A DNA stretch of 64,000 nucleotides from Hyphomicrobiales bacterium (GTDB lineage Bacteria; Pseudomonadota; Alphaproteobacteria; Rhizobiales; TMED25), in assembly GCA_029245795.1 (NCBI GenBank), contig JAQWOP010000015.1, positions 27,740-91,739 of the forward strand, read 5' to 3'. Position 1 is the first letter of the stretch, and every line of letters starts with the position of its first letter. A model generated the notes under the pieces. The model saw only the letters and a list, made by a program, of their open reading frames with translations, did no database searches and had not been told where the DNA came from. Both the position numbers and the translations under genes were made by a program. Positions 30,251 through 38,188 of the stretch are shown here, in pieces.

Positions 30251-30270
30251 TGGGAGCAATTATGCTCCCA
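30251..30270 (-). terminator. Intercistronic hairpin after the M24 gene
   Basis: TGGGAGCA and TGCTCCCA form an 8-bp perfect stem with a 4-nt loop, unusually GC-rich for this DNA, and A/T bases can extend it. On the minus strand it is followed by a short T-rich stretch (GTTTTC). It could be a weak terminator giving lower expression of the downstream genes or an mRNA 3' stabiliser. Confidence 0.5.
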
Positions 30271-30291
30271 GGTTTAAGTTAAAAGAAGATA

Positions 30292-31638
30292 CTATTTTTG
30301 TGGGTAACCAAAAATCTCTGCATGATGGAATTCACCTGGTCTATAACCTGCGACAGCTTCTTCCATGTGCTCCATTTTTGTAAAGACAGATGGTCCATCT
30401 TTTGTAACTAGAACATTCTCTTCTAGTCTACATGTCTGAGGAAGACCAACATGACCCGCAAATGTTTCAATAGCAAAATACATATTCTCTTTAATTTCTG
30501 CTGGATATTTTAAAGAATAAGCTCTACTCATCCACATACCTTCATATAGAGTGATTCCGATTGAATGAGCAAACTGTTGAAGGGTAACAGTACCATATTT
30601 ATCATCATCATATTCAGGAAACTTGGATACAACATCCGCTGATGTTTTTCCAGGCCTAAGATTCTCGAGTCCAGCATACATTGAGTCATAGGTCTCACGA
30701 TAAAGATCAATTTCTTGTTGTGTCAGCTTACCTGCACATTTGAAAGTCCTTACGTAATCTATGAAGTATCCTCCTGGTCCCACAGCATTAATATCAATAA
30801 TCAAAAGATCTCCCTGCTGTATTAATTTATCAGTAGCCCATCTTCTGTATGGACTAGTATTACCACCTGATGCTACAATAATATCATATATAATCTCACA
30901 ACCTCGAGATAACATAAAGTCATGAACTTTTGCTTCAATTTGGCGTTCCGTAATTCCTGGCTTTAGCCATTCATGTTTAACGTGCCACATAGCTGCATCA
31001 CCAATCGATGAAGACATTTTTAGATGTTCGATTTCGTCTATTGTCTTTACAACACGAGCTCTAGACATTGCAGGCCAACCATTTACAATTTTTATACCTG
31101 CCTTTTCCATTGCATGTAAAGCGGGCATATCTAGTTGATCAACACCTATCTTCTCTTTATCGACACCATTATCAACCAAAACTTGCTTAACAGAGGCAAC
31201 CATTTTATCAGCCATTTCACCGACAGCACCTTCGGCCCATTGCCATGTCATAGCTGGTCTAATATTCTCTTCCCCTAACCATGGTAAGTCTAGAAATGCA
31301 TTCCTCATATCCGATCCTGCTGTTTCAAAAAGAACAGGGTCGCCACCTCTTGGTAACACAGCATATCTGATATTAATATTATATTTCCAGTTACCCTGAT
31401 ATGAACCAGTTATGTATCTAATATTAGCACCTTGAAATACAACAAGCGCACCTAGATCATCAGCTTCCATTTCAGCTCTAATTCTCTCTAGCCTCTGGCG
31501 TCTTAATCTTTCGTGATCGACACGGTACTGCCAATCAGCACCAGTTTGACTATACAATCTTCTTGGATTTGTATGATGTTGTTCTTGAATAAAGCTAGTA
31601 TCTAGCTGATATCCCTTTGATGGATCTACTGGTCTCAT
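30292..31638 (-). CDS. M24-family metalloenzyme (aminopeptidase P / creatinase / DddP superfamily)
   Basis: An N-terminal creatinase-like domain (about 40-200; LRRQRLERIRAEMEADDLGA, NIRYITG) precedes the pita-bread M24 domain (about 205-430). All five canonical metal ligands are found: Asp282, Asp294, His358, Glu391 and Glu406. The N-terminal YRVDHERLRRQRLERIRAEM resembles DMSP lyase DddP, but the extra aspartate that DddP has two residues after the first ligand is Asn284 here, so DMSP cleavage is doubtful. Hydrolysis of an amide or peptide-like substrate is the general expectation. AAGGGG lies 7 nt before the ATG. The protein is richer in Ala, Gly and Arg than its neighbours. Confidence 0.8.
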   Translation of the reverse strand: MRPVDPSKGYQLDTSFIQEQHHTNPRRLYSQTGADWQYRVDHERLRRQRLERIRAEMEADDLGALVVFQGANIRYITGSYQGNWKYNINIRYAVLPRGGDPVLFETAGSDMRNAFLDLPWLGEENIRPAMTWQWAEGAVGEMADKMVASVKQVLVDNGVDKEKIGVDQLDMPALHAMEKAGIKIVNGWPAMSRARVVKTIDEIEHLKMSSSIGDAAMWHVKHEWLKPGITERQIEAKVHDFMLSRGCEIIYDIIVASGGNTSPYRRWATDKLIQQGDLLIIDINAVGPGGYFIDYVRTFKCAGKLTQQEIDLYRETYDSMYAGLENLRPGKTSADVVSKFPEYDDDKYGTVTLQQFAHSIGITLYEGMWMSRAYSLKYPAEIKENMYFAIETFAGHVGLPQTCRLEENVLVTKDGPSVFTKMEHMEEAVAGYRPGEFHHAEIFGYPQK

Positions 31639-31761
31639 AATTATACCCCTTTTTCTTTATCATCTACTTCATAATGAGATGTTTTGTTCATTTAATCACT
31701 ATATTTAACACAGAATTAAAGCATAATGCAATCTGATTTCTTAAAAATCGAAAATAAATTT

Positions 31762-31890
31762 TTATAAATAATTTTTATCTAATAATCTAATAATAAGAAT
31801 CCCTAATATTGTAAAAAATATCAAACCCAGAACTTCGTCTAATATCTTATTTATTACCCAATATCGATATCTAAAGCTTAATTTAAACAT
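31762..31890 (-). CDS. Possible 42-residue single-span membrane protein
   Basis: An ORF from ATG at 31890 encodes a basic N-terminus (MFKLSFRYRYWVINK) followed by one hydrophobic span (VLGLIFFTILGILIIRLL), a believable type of small inner-membrane protein. Its ATG overlaps the stop of the upstream open frame as TAATG, suggesting coupling. No family is recognised and there is no Shine-Dalgarno site other than that context; it may be a chance ORF in AT-rich DNA. Confidence 0.3.
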   Translation of the reverse strand: MFKLSFRYRYWVINKILDEVLGLIFFTILGILIIRLLDKNYL

Positions 31891-32087
31891 TAAGTTTCTT
31901 TTGTGCCTTTTGGAAGGAGTTTGCCGTCAATTATCAATTTTGGTTCATCTCTTAAAACAATTAATTCTGAATGATTACATAGATATTCTTGGACAGAATC
32001 TATCAATATTATATCATCTATAAATCTCTCTAATCTGGGAAATTTATTAAGTAGATCCTTATCTATTTTTTTTGATAATATTATTAT
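31890..32087 (-). pseudogene. Open frame without start codon, possible C-terminal gene remnant
   Basis: Sixty-five codons stay open after an upstream stop, ending at a TAA that overlaps the ATG of the small membrane ORF. The translation has a folded-protein look: KFPRLERFIDDIILIDSVQE, ELIVLRDEPKLIIDGKLLPK. The first part vaguely recalls the C-terminal helix of glutathione S-transferases (FP-x-L pattern), but this is weak. There is no ATG, GTG or TTG near its beginning, so it looks like the 3' end of a decayed gene lying just after the tRNA. The stretch 31639-32104 otherwise shows no gene. Confidence 0.3.
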
Positions 32088-32104
32088 TTATTCGTAAAAA
32101 ATTA

Positions 32105-32181
32105 TGGTGGGCGATCCAGGACTCGAACCTGGGACCACTCCGTTATGAGCGGAGGGCTCTAACCAACTGAGCTAATCGCCC
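32105..32181 (-). tRNA. tRNA with CAT anticodon (Ile2 more likely than elongator Met)
   Basis: Full cloverleaf on the minus strand: acceptor GGGCGAT pairing with ATCGCCC, D arm with GCTCAGTTGGTTAGAGC, anticodon stem CTCCG/CGGAG around loop CTCATAA, T arm CCAGG-TTCGAGT-CCTGG, discriminator A and an encoded CCA. The CAT anticodon can be elongator Met or, after lysidine modification by TilS, Ile reading AUA. The loop and following TGGTC resemble Ile2 tRNAs, but this is judged from memory. It lies between rpoD and the M24 region and has its own promoter. Confidence 0.95.
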
Positions 32182-32190
32182 TAGACTCTT

Positions 32191-32219
32191 TTTATAGTAC
32201 TACAAAATTAATATGTAAA
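32191..32219 (-). promoter_or_regulatory. Sigma-70 type promoter of the tRNA gene
   Basis: Read on the minus strand, TTTACA (32214-32219) and TATAAA (32191-32196) are separated by exactly 17 nt, each matching five of six consensus positions, and the -10 ends 9 nt before the tRNA 5' end. This is one of the clearest promoters in the window. Confidence 0.6.
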
Positions 32220-32279
32220 GACCAAATGGTTATTGTGATTACATTTATTATAGAACTTACATGCATAAGTAAAGGGAGA

Positions 32280-34268
32280 TTAGCTATCTAAAAAGCTTCT
32301 TAGTTTTCTACTTCTTGAAGGATGCTTCAGTTTACGTAAAGCCTTCGCTTCAATTTGCCTTATTCGTTCTCTTGTAACTGAAAATTGTTGTCCAACTTCT
32401 TCCAATGTGTGATCTGTATTCATTCCAATTCCAAATCTCATACGCAAAACTCTTTCTTCTCTTGGTGTTAGGGTTGCCAGAACTCTTGTTGTTGTATCTC
32501 TAAGATTAGAGTGAATTGCTGCATCAATTGGTAATATTACATTCTTATCTTCAATGAAATCACCAAGATGACTATCATCCTCATCTCCTACAGGTGTTTC
32601 AAGAGAAATTGGTTCTTTTGCAATTTTCATTACTTTTCTTACTTTATCTAAAGGCATACCTAATTTCTCTGATATCTCCTCTGGAGTCGGTTCTCTTCCA
32701 ATTTCATTCAAAATCTGCCGCGATGTACGAACAATCTTATTTATCGTTTCAATCATGTGAACGGGAATTCTTATAGTTCTAGCTTGATCAGCAATCGACC
32801 TTGTAATTGCTTGACGAATCCACCAAGTTGCGTAGGTAGAAAATTTATAGCCACGACGGTATTCAAACTTCTCTACAGCCTTCATCAGCCCTATATTACC
32901 CTCTTGAATCAAATCAAGAAACTGTAATCCTCTATTTGTATATTTTTTAGCAATAGATATCACTAATCTTAAGTTAGCCTCAACCATCTCTCTTTTTGCA
33001 GCATGAGACTCTCTTTCACCTTTTTGAACCATTTGGACAATATTTCTAAATTCATTAACTTCCACTCCCGCTTCCGTTGCAAGAAGAGCAATCTCGTCAC
33101 GAATATTTTTAATCTCATTTTTTTCAATTGTTGAAAATTCTTTCCACCCACGCGCAGTCAATCTCGACACTCTTCTTATCCAATTTATGTCCAGTTCATT
33201 ATCGTGGTATTGTTTTATAAATTCGCCTCTTTCAACACCATAACTTTCGGCAAGCCTCATTAACTTACCCTCCAATGACATCAATCGCTTATTAATATTA
33301 TACAATTGATGGACTAGAGCTTCAATTCTGTTTGCGTTAAGTGATAAGGCTTTAACTTCCTCAATGAGCTCGGTTCTAATTTTAGTATATTTTTTTTCCT
33401 CAGCGGCTGTAAACTTTTTTGTATTTGAATTTTTCTTTTCAAGAGAGTTTCTAAATTTTTCAAGATTATTGTATTCTTTTGCTATTTTATTAAATCTTTT
33501 AGAAACTTGATCTCTTAAAGCTGACTCCATAGCTGCTAATGATAGATTGTTTTCGTTATCTTCATCATCATTTTCATCATCTGCCTCTGGTGACTCTTTG
33601 CCCTCACCTTCAGAATCTTCATCGTTATCATTGGAAACAGATTTCTCTTCTTCAACTTGATTTACATCTGGCTCAGCTACGACTTCTATTTTAGGCATTT
33701 CTTGGGCGTCTGGACCAGAATATGTCGCTTCTAAATCAATAATATCTCTTAGTAAAATATCTCCATCATTTAATTGATCTCTCCATATAATAATTGCTTG
33801 AAATGTAAGTGGACTCTCACATAGACCACGCATCATTGCTTCCTTGCCAGCTTCTATTCTCTTTGCAATGGCAATTTCACCATCTCGCGATAGAAGCTCA
33901 ACAGATCCCATCTCTTTAAGATACATCCTCACCGGATCATCAGATCTATCATTACCAGTTGATGAAGTTTGATCAATTTTTACCGGAAGCTGACCTTCCG
34001 GCTCAGAAGTTGTTTGCTCTTCGGCTTCTTCGTTTTCAATTACATTTATGCCCATATCTGAAAACATTGACATAATATCTTCAATTTGCTCAGAGGAGAC
34101 CTCATTAGAAGGCAATATTTCATTTAATTCATCATGAGTAATATACCCACGTTTTTTCCCCAACCTAATCCAGCTTTTTACTGTTCTATCTGAAGTATCT
34201 ATTAATGGAGAGTCTTTCTTACCTTCTGATTCTTGTTCAGTAGCAATTTCTTTAGTTTTTGGAGACAT
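32280..34268 (-). CDS. rpoD: Primary sigma factor RpoD (sigma-70)
   Basis: Housekeeping RNA polymerase sigma subunit. Order: region 1.1 ([20 protein letters not shown]), region 1.2 ([19 protein letters not shown]), an acidic non-conserved insert near 195-240 (many D/E), region 2 with [20 protein letters not shown] and the -10-binding [15 protein letters not shown], region 3 ([12 protein letters not shown]) and region 4 with [16 protein letters not shown] and the -35 helix [18 protein letters not shown]. Length 662 is normal for alphaproteobacteria. dnaG lies upstream on the same strand, the usual dnaG-rpoD pairing. Confidence 0.97.
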   Translation of the reverse strand: MSPKTKEIATEQESEGKKDSPLIDTSDRTVKSWIRLGKKRGYITHDELNEILPSNEVSSEQIEDIMSMFSDMGINVIENEEAEEQTTSEPEGQLPVKIDQTSSTGNDRSDDPVRMYLKEMGSVELLSRDGEIAIAKRIEAGKEAMMRGLCESPLTFQAIIIWRDQLNDGDILLRDIIDLEATYSGPDAQEMPKIEVVAEPDVNQVEEEKSVSNDNDEDSEGEGKESPEADDENDDEDNENNLSLAAMESALRDQVSKRFNKIAKEYNNLEKFRNSLEKKNSNTKKFTAAEEKKYTKIRTELIEEVKALSLNANRIEALVHQLYNINKRLMSLEGKLMRLAESYGVERGEFIKQYHDNELDINWIRRVSRLTARGWKEFSTIEKNEIKNIRDEIALLATEAGVEVNEFRNIVQMVQKGERESHAAKREMVEANLRLVISIAKKYTNRGLQFLDLIQEGNIGLMKAVEKFEYRRGYKFSTYATWWIRQAITRSIADQARTIRIPVHMIETINKIVRTSRQILNEIGREPTPEEISEKLGMPLDKVRKVMKIAKEPISLETPVGDEDDSHLGDFIEDKNVILPIDAAIHSNLRDTTTRVLATLTPREERVLRMRFGIGMNTDHTLEEVGQQFSVTRERIRQIEAKALRKLKHPSRSRKLRSFLDS

Positions 34269-34364
34269 AAATTACCGATTTTTTATAATTACAGATAATA
34301 ATAATATGTATATAATAGATAAATAGAGAAATTCCTATATATTATTCAATAATTTATTGGTTTT

Positions 34365-36290
34365 CTATATATGATCTTTTTTTTGAAGTCTTGATTTATT
34401 CTCTTCATACCACTTATCGAAACCTTTTTTATTTTCTTGATTATGGCTTGGAGTAATATTTGCATTTGATCTGATCTTTTGAATCATTTGCTTTAACTCC
34501 TCTAGTTTCCTTCCATTCTCTTCTGTTGGAGAATTAGAATAATTTAATTTTGCATCTTCTAATTCAGAAACAAGATGATATTTATTTATTTCACTTAGTA
34601 CATTTTTGAATTTTAAACTAACCTTTAATAAATCTTGGCGGGTATTTAAAAAATCATATATTTTTTCTAGATCAAATTCATAAATCTCCTTCAAAAGAGA
34701 AGAAAAACCAATTTCTTTAATATGATTTAGAACTAATGATGCCTGTTGATTATTAATTTTATTTGAAATTATATAATCAATAATTTTTTTATTTAATAAC
34801 ATTGACCTATCATTCTTCAATTTAATTGAAACTATTTCTTCAAGATACTCCCCTACTAGTTCCGGATATTTAATAATAGTTGATATATAAAGAGCTTCTC
34901 CCTTGCTAATAGAATTACCAATTATATTTTTATTTGATTTTGTTATTAATTCTTTACTTGGTAATTTTACTTTATTGGAAGTGAAGAAGATTTTATTTGA
35001 TTCAAAACTTTTTGACTTCCAATAGGCATTTAACTTATTTATGATTTCATATTTATAGTGTCTTTTCACTTCGGCATTGGTTATTTTTGAAATCACGCTC
35101 AGCATATGGGACTCAATCTTAGCTCTATCTTCCGGTGTTCCGTAATCTAAGATATTCATGAAATTGTTCCAAAATAAATCAATCAAGCTAACGCTATTTG
35201 AAATCAAAACATCCAAAGCTTTAGGTCCATTATTTTTCAATAAATCATCAGGGTCCATAGAATCAGGCAAGAATAGAAAATTCATTGAAAAACCAGGTTT
35301 CAAGATAGGGAAAATCAGCTCAATAACCCTAATCGCAGCATTTTTTCCTGCTAAATCACCGTCGTAACAAAGTAATGGCTGATTAGATATTTGCCATAAT
35401 CGGTTGATTTGCTCAACAGACAAGCTTGTTCCCATCGTTGCAACAGAAGATTCATAGCCATTTATAGCAAGTGCCACAGTATCAAAATAACCTTCTGTTA
35501 CAATTAGTGGTCTATCAGAAATTAGTGACTTTCTTGCGTTATAAAAATTATAAATTACACTCTTTTTTTGGAATAATTTTGTTTCGGGAGAATTTAAATA
35601 TTTAGCTTGCGCTTTACCGGATAGATCTCTTCCACCAAAAGCAATAACACGATCTGTAGTATCTGTTATTGGAAAAATTATTCTATCACGGAATCTTTCA
35701 AAATAATCCCCCTTATCATTTTCAATAATTAAACCTGCCTCAGATATCTGCCTTTTATTATAACCACAAGATTGGAGATATGATATTAAATGCCCCCCTC
35801 CTTTTGTATAACCAATTTTAAAAAAATTTATATTTTCAACAGTTAAACCTCTTTGCTTCAAATAATCATATTTATATTTATTTTCTTCCTTATTAAGCTC
35901 TTTAATAAAAAAATTAGATGCTTCAAAATTTATTTTGTAAAGAATTTCTCTTTTTTGATTTTCTACAGGATCAAAATGACCTTTCTCAGGTAATTTAACT
36001 CCACAATGATTTGCCATCTTAGATAGAGCTTCTGGGAAATTAATATTTTCGATATCCATAAGAAATTGATAGACATCTCCAGAGGCGTTACAGCCAAAAC
36101 AATGATATGTTTTTTTTAAATTATCTACAGTAAAGGACGCAGTTTTTTCATTATGAAAAGGGCAGCAAGCCCAATATACACCCTTCGTAGAATTTGTTTT
36201 TCTACTATCCCAGCTGACATATTTTTGGATAACATCTGATAAAACTACCTTTGATTTAATTTCTTCAGATATGTTTGAATTAGTGCTCAT
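34365..36290 (-). CDS. dnaG: DNA primase
   Basis: Makes RNA primers for replication. The CHC2 zinc finger is seen as CPFH (43-46) with Cys64 and Cys67 in YHCFGCN; the RNA-polymerase core follows (FPITDTTDRVIAFGGRDLSG, KYLNSPETKLF) with the TOPRIM acidic motifs VTEGYFDTVAL and CYDGDLAGKNAA; the C-terminal helicase-binding part is poorly conserved, as usual. Length 641 is typical. It sits between yqeY (32 nt upstream) and rpoD (96 nt downstream), as in many proteobacterial macromolecular-synthesis operons. Confidence 0.96.
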   Translation of the reverse strand: MSTNSNISEEIKSKVVLSDVIQKYVSWDSRKTNSTKGVYWACCPFHNEKTASFTVDNLKKTYHCFGCNASGDVYQFLMDIENINFPEALSKMANHCGVKLPEKGHFDPVENQKREILYKINFEASNFFIKELNKEENKYKYDYLKQRGLTVENINFFKIGYTKGGGHLISYLQSCGYNKRQISEAGLIIENDKGDYFERFRDRIIFPITDTTDRVIAFGGRDLSGKAQAKYLNSPETKLFQKKSVIYNFYNARKSLISDRPLIVTEGYFDTVALAINGYESSVATMGTSLSVEQINRLWQISNQPLLCYDGDLAGKNAAIRVIELIFPILKPGFSMNFLFLPDSMDPDDLLKNNGPKALDVLISNSVSLIDLFWNNFMNILDYGTPEDRAKIESHMLSVISKITNAEVKRHYKYEIINKLNAYWKSKSFESNKIFFTSNKVKLPSKELITKSNKNIIGNSISKGEALYISTIIKYPELVGEYLEEIVSIKLKNDRSMLLNKKIIDYIISNKINNQQASLVLNHIKEIGFSSLLKEIYEFDLEKIYDFLNTRQDLLKVSLKFKNVLSEINKYHLVSELEDAKLNYSNSPTEENGRKLEELKQMIQKIRSNANITPSHNQENKKGFDKWYEENKSRLQKKDHI

Positions 36291-36322
36291 AGAATTTTTT
36301 AATATTAAATTTTATAATCTCT

Positions 36323-36778
36323 TTAAGAAAGTATTTCTTTAACTAACTTTCCTGCCAAGGAAAAATCTATCTGGCCTGAATAATTTGATTTCAATTCACC
36401 CATAATTTTACCCATATCTTTTAAACTAGATGCATTCACTGCATGAACACTCTTCTTTATAGCCTCAAGTGTTTCATCTTCTGTCATTTGTTTAGGCATG
36501 TAATCTCTAAGGATAATAATTTCTTCATCTTCTTTTTTTGCAAGATCTAATCTCTCATTTTTTGTGAATATATCAGATGACTCAATTCTCTGTTTAACCA
36601 TTTTCGTTAAAATATCTAGTATTGCATTATCACCTATTTCTTCTTCACTATTTTTAGTTCTTTCGAGAATTTCTTTATCTTTTATAGCAGAAAGAACTAA
36701 TCTTAGCGTTGCAGTTTTAGTTTTGTTTCCATTTAGCATGGAATCTTTTAGTTCTTTATTGATTTTTTCTTTAATCAT
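36323..36778 (-). CDS. yqeY: GatB/YqeY domain protein
   Basis: A 151-residue cytoplasmic protein related to the C-terminal tRNA-interacting domain of GatB: TLRLVLSAIKDKEI near 24-37, DEEIIILRDYMPKQM near 85-99 and DMGKIMGELKSNYSGQIDFS near 121-140. Its exact role is unsettled; in this neighbourhood (yqeY-dnaG-rpoD) it is very commonly conserved. It is divergent from carA, with a 174-nt spacer between them. Confidence 0.9.
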   Translation of the reverse strand: MIKEKINKELKDSMLNGNKTKTATLRLVLSAIKDKEILERTKNSEEEIGDNAILDILTKMVKQRIESSDIFTKNERLDLAKKEDEEIIILRDYMPKQMTEDETLEAIKKSVHAVNASSLKDMGKIMGELKSNYSGQIDFSLAGKLVKEILS

Positions 36779-36952
36779 CTTATATTTCTTTCTTAATTAA
36801 GCTAAAATATTAATATTTTGTATTATATTCATTTTTTTCTTTTTAGATATAAAATTTACTATGGAAAAGTGTATAATTTTTGATGAAATTCAAGAATGTT
36901 TTTAAGAAATGATATATACATTATATGAATATTCACTTGATATTATTAAATT

Positions 36953-38188
36953 ATGAATAACTCTCAAATAGCTAGCACAAAACATACAACTTCAAGTTCT
37001 GGATGGCAGCCATCAAAAAAAACAGCCGTCATTTTATTTTCTAATGGATCTATAAGATATGGTTATGGATTTGGAGCAACTGGTATTACATTTGGCGAGG
37101 TTTGTTTTAATACCTCTATTACTGGCTATCAAGAGATAATGTCAGACCCTTCCTATGCGCATCAGATAGTAAATTTTACTTTTCCTCATATTGGTAATGT
37201 TGGAACAAATGATGAAGATTTAGAAACCGCAAATTTAAATGGTAAGATTCATATAGCAGGAGCAATTACTCATTCAGTAATTAATAATCCATCTAATTAC
37301 AGATCTAAAATGCCCTTAACTGATTGGATGTTTGCAAATAAAATTATAGGTATTTCTGGAATTGACACCAGATTTCTTACCAAAACTATAAGAGATGATG
37401 GAATGATGAGTTGTGTTATAGAGCATAATAAGAGTGGTAATTTTGATTTTGAGAATTTGAAGAAAGTATTAAAAGATGTAAAAAGTATGGAAGGACTGGA
37501 TCTGGTGTCCGATGCTTCCACAAAAAAAGTATATTCTTCCAACTTAAAATCTTGGGAATGGGATCTTGGGTATAGAGAAAATAAGAAAAAAACAATCAAA
37601 ATTGCTCTTATAGATTATGGTATAAAGTCTAATATAATAAGAATATTAAATAGCTTTGATTGCGAAACAAAAATATTTCCTGCAAATACAAATATACAAA
37701 AAATAATGAATTATCAGCCTGATGGAGTTTTGTTGTCAAATGGACCAGGTGACCCTTATGCAACTATTAACTATAGTATTACTTTAATTAAAGAAATTAT
37801 AAAAAACACTATTCCAATCTTTGGAATATGCTTAGGTCATCAAATCTTAGCATTGGCACTTGGAGGAAAAACAATGAAAATGTCTTTTGGTCACCACGGT
37901 GCTAATCATCCTGTTTTAGACCTTAATAGTAGAAAAGTATTTATAACATCTATGAACCATGGCTTTACAGTTGATATTAGAACACTGCCAAGCGATGTAA
38001 TTGAGACTCATAAATCTTTATTTGATGGATCGAACTGCGGTATAGAAGTATCAAATAAACCTATCTTCTCAGTTCAGTTCCATCCTGAAGCCTCTCCAGG
38101 CCCACAAGATTGTTATCACGTATTTGAAAAATTTATAAAAAATATAAATTCTAATTCTAGAAAGCTAAATAATGCCAAAAAGAACTGA
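36953..38188 (+). CDS. carA: Carbamoyl-phosphate synthase small subunit
   Basis: Glutamine amidotransferase subunit that supplies ammonia to CarB for carbamoyl phosphate, feeding pyrimidine and arginine synthesis. The N-terminal CarA domain shows [18 protein letters not shown] and [18 protein letters not shown]; the C-terminal class I GATase domain has LSNGPGDP, the nucleophile cysteine in [16 protein letters not shown] and the His/Glu pair in QFHPEASPG. No clear Shine-Dalgarno site precedes the ATG; a TATAAT at 36872-36877 may be a -10 element. The 3' end overlaps carB by 17 nt. Confidence 0.96.
   Translation: MNNSQIASTKHTTSSSGWQPSKKTAVILFSNGSIRYGYGFGATGITFGEVCFNTSITGYQEIMSDPSYAHQIVNFTFPHIGNVGTNDEDLETANLNGKIHIAGAITHSVINNPSNYRSKMPLTDWMFANKIIGISGIDTRFLTKTIRDDGMMSCVIEHNKSGNFDFENLKKVLKDVKSMEGLDLVSDASTKKVYSSNLKSWEWDLGYRENKKKTIKIALIDYGIKSNIIRILNSFDCETKIFPANTNIQKIMNYQPDGVLLSNGPGDPYATINYSITLIKEIIKNTIPIFGICLGHQILALALGGKTMKMSFGHHGANHPVLDLNSRKVFITSMNHGFTVDIRTLPSDVIETHKSLFDGSNCGIEVSNKPIFSVQFHPEASPGPQDCYHVFEKFIKNINSNSRKLNNAKKN

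Noticed and set aside
36861..36905. Short ORF (14 codons) in the carA leader, possible attenuator peptide
   Set aside because: No Shine-Dalgarno site, no enrichment in Arg or pyrimidine-linked codons and no paired terminator/antiterminator stems were seen.
36926..36935. TGAATATTCA palindrome before carA, ARG-box-like
   Set aside because: The half-sites touch without the 4-5 nt central spacer of ArgR boxes and there is no second copy; chance is likely in AT-rich DNA.
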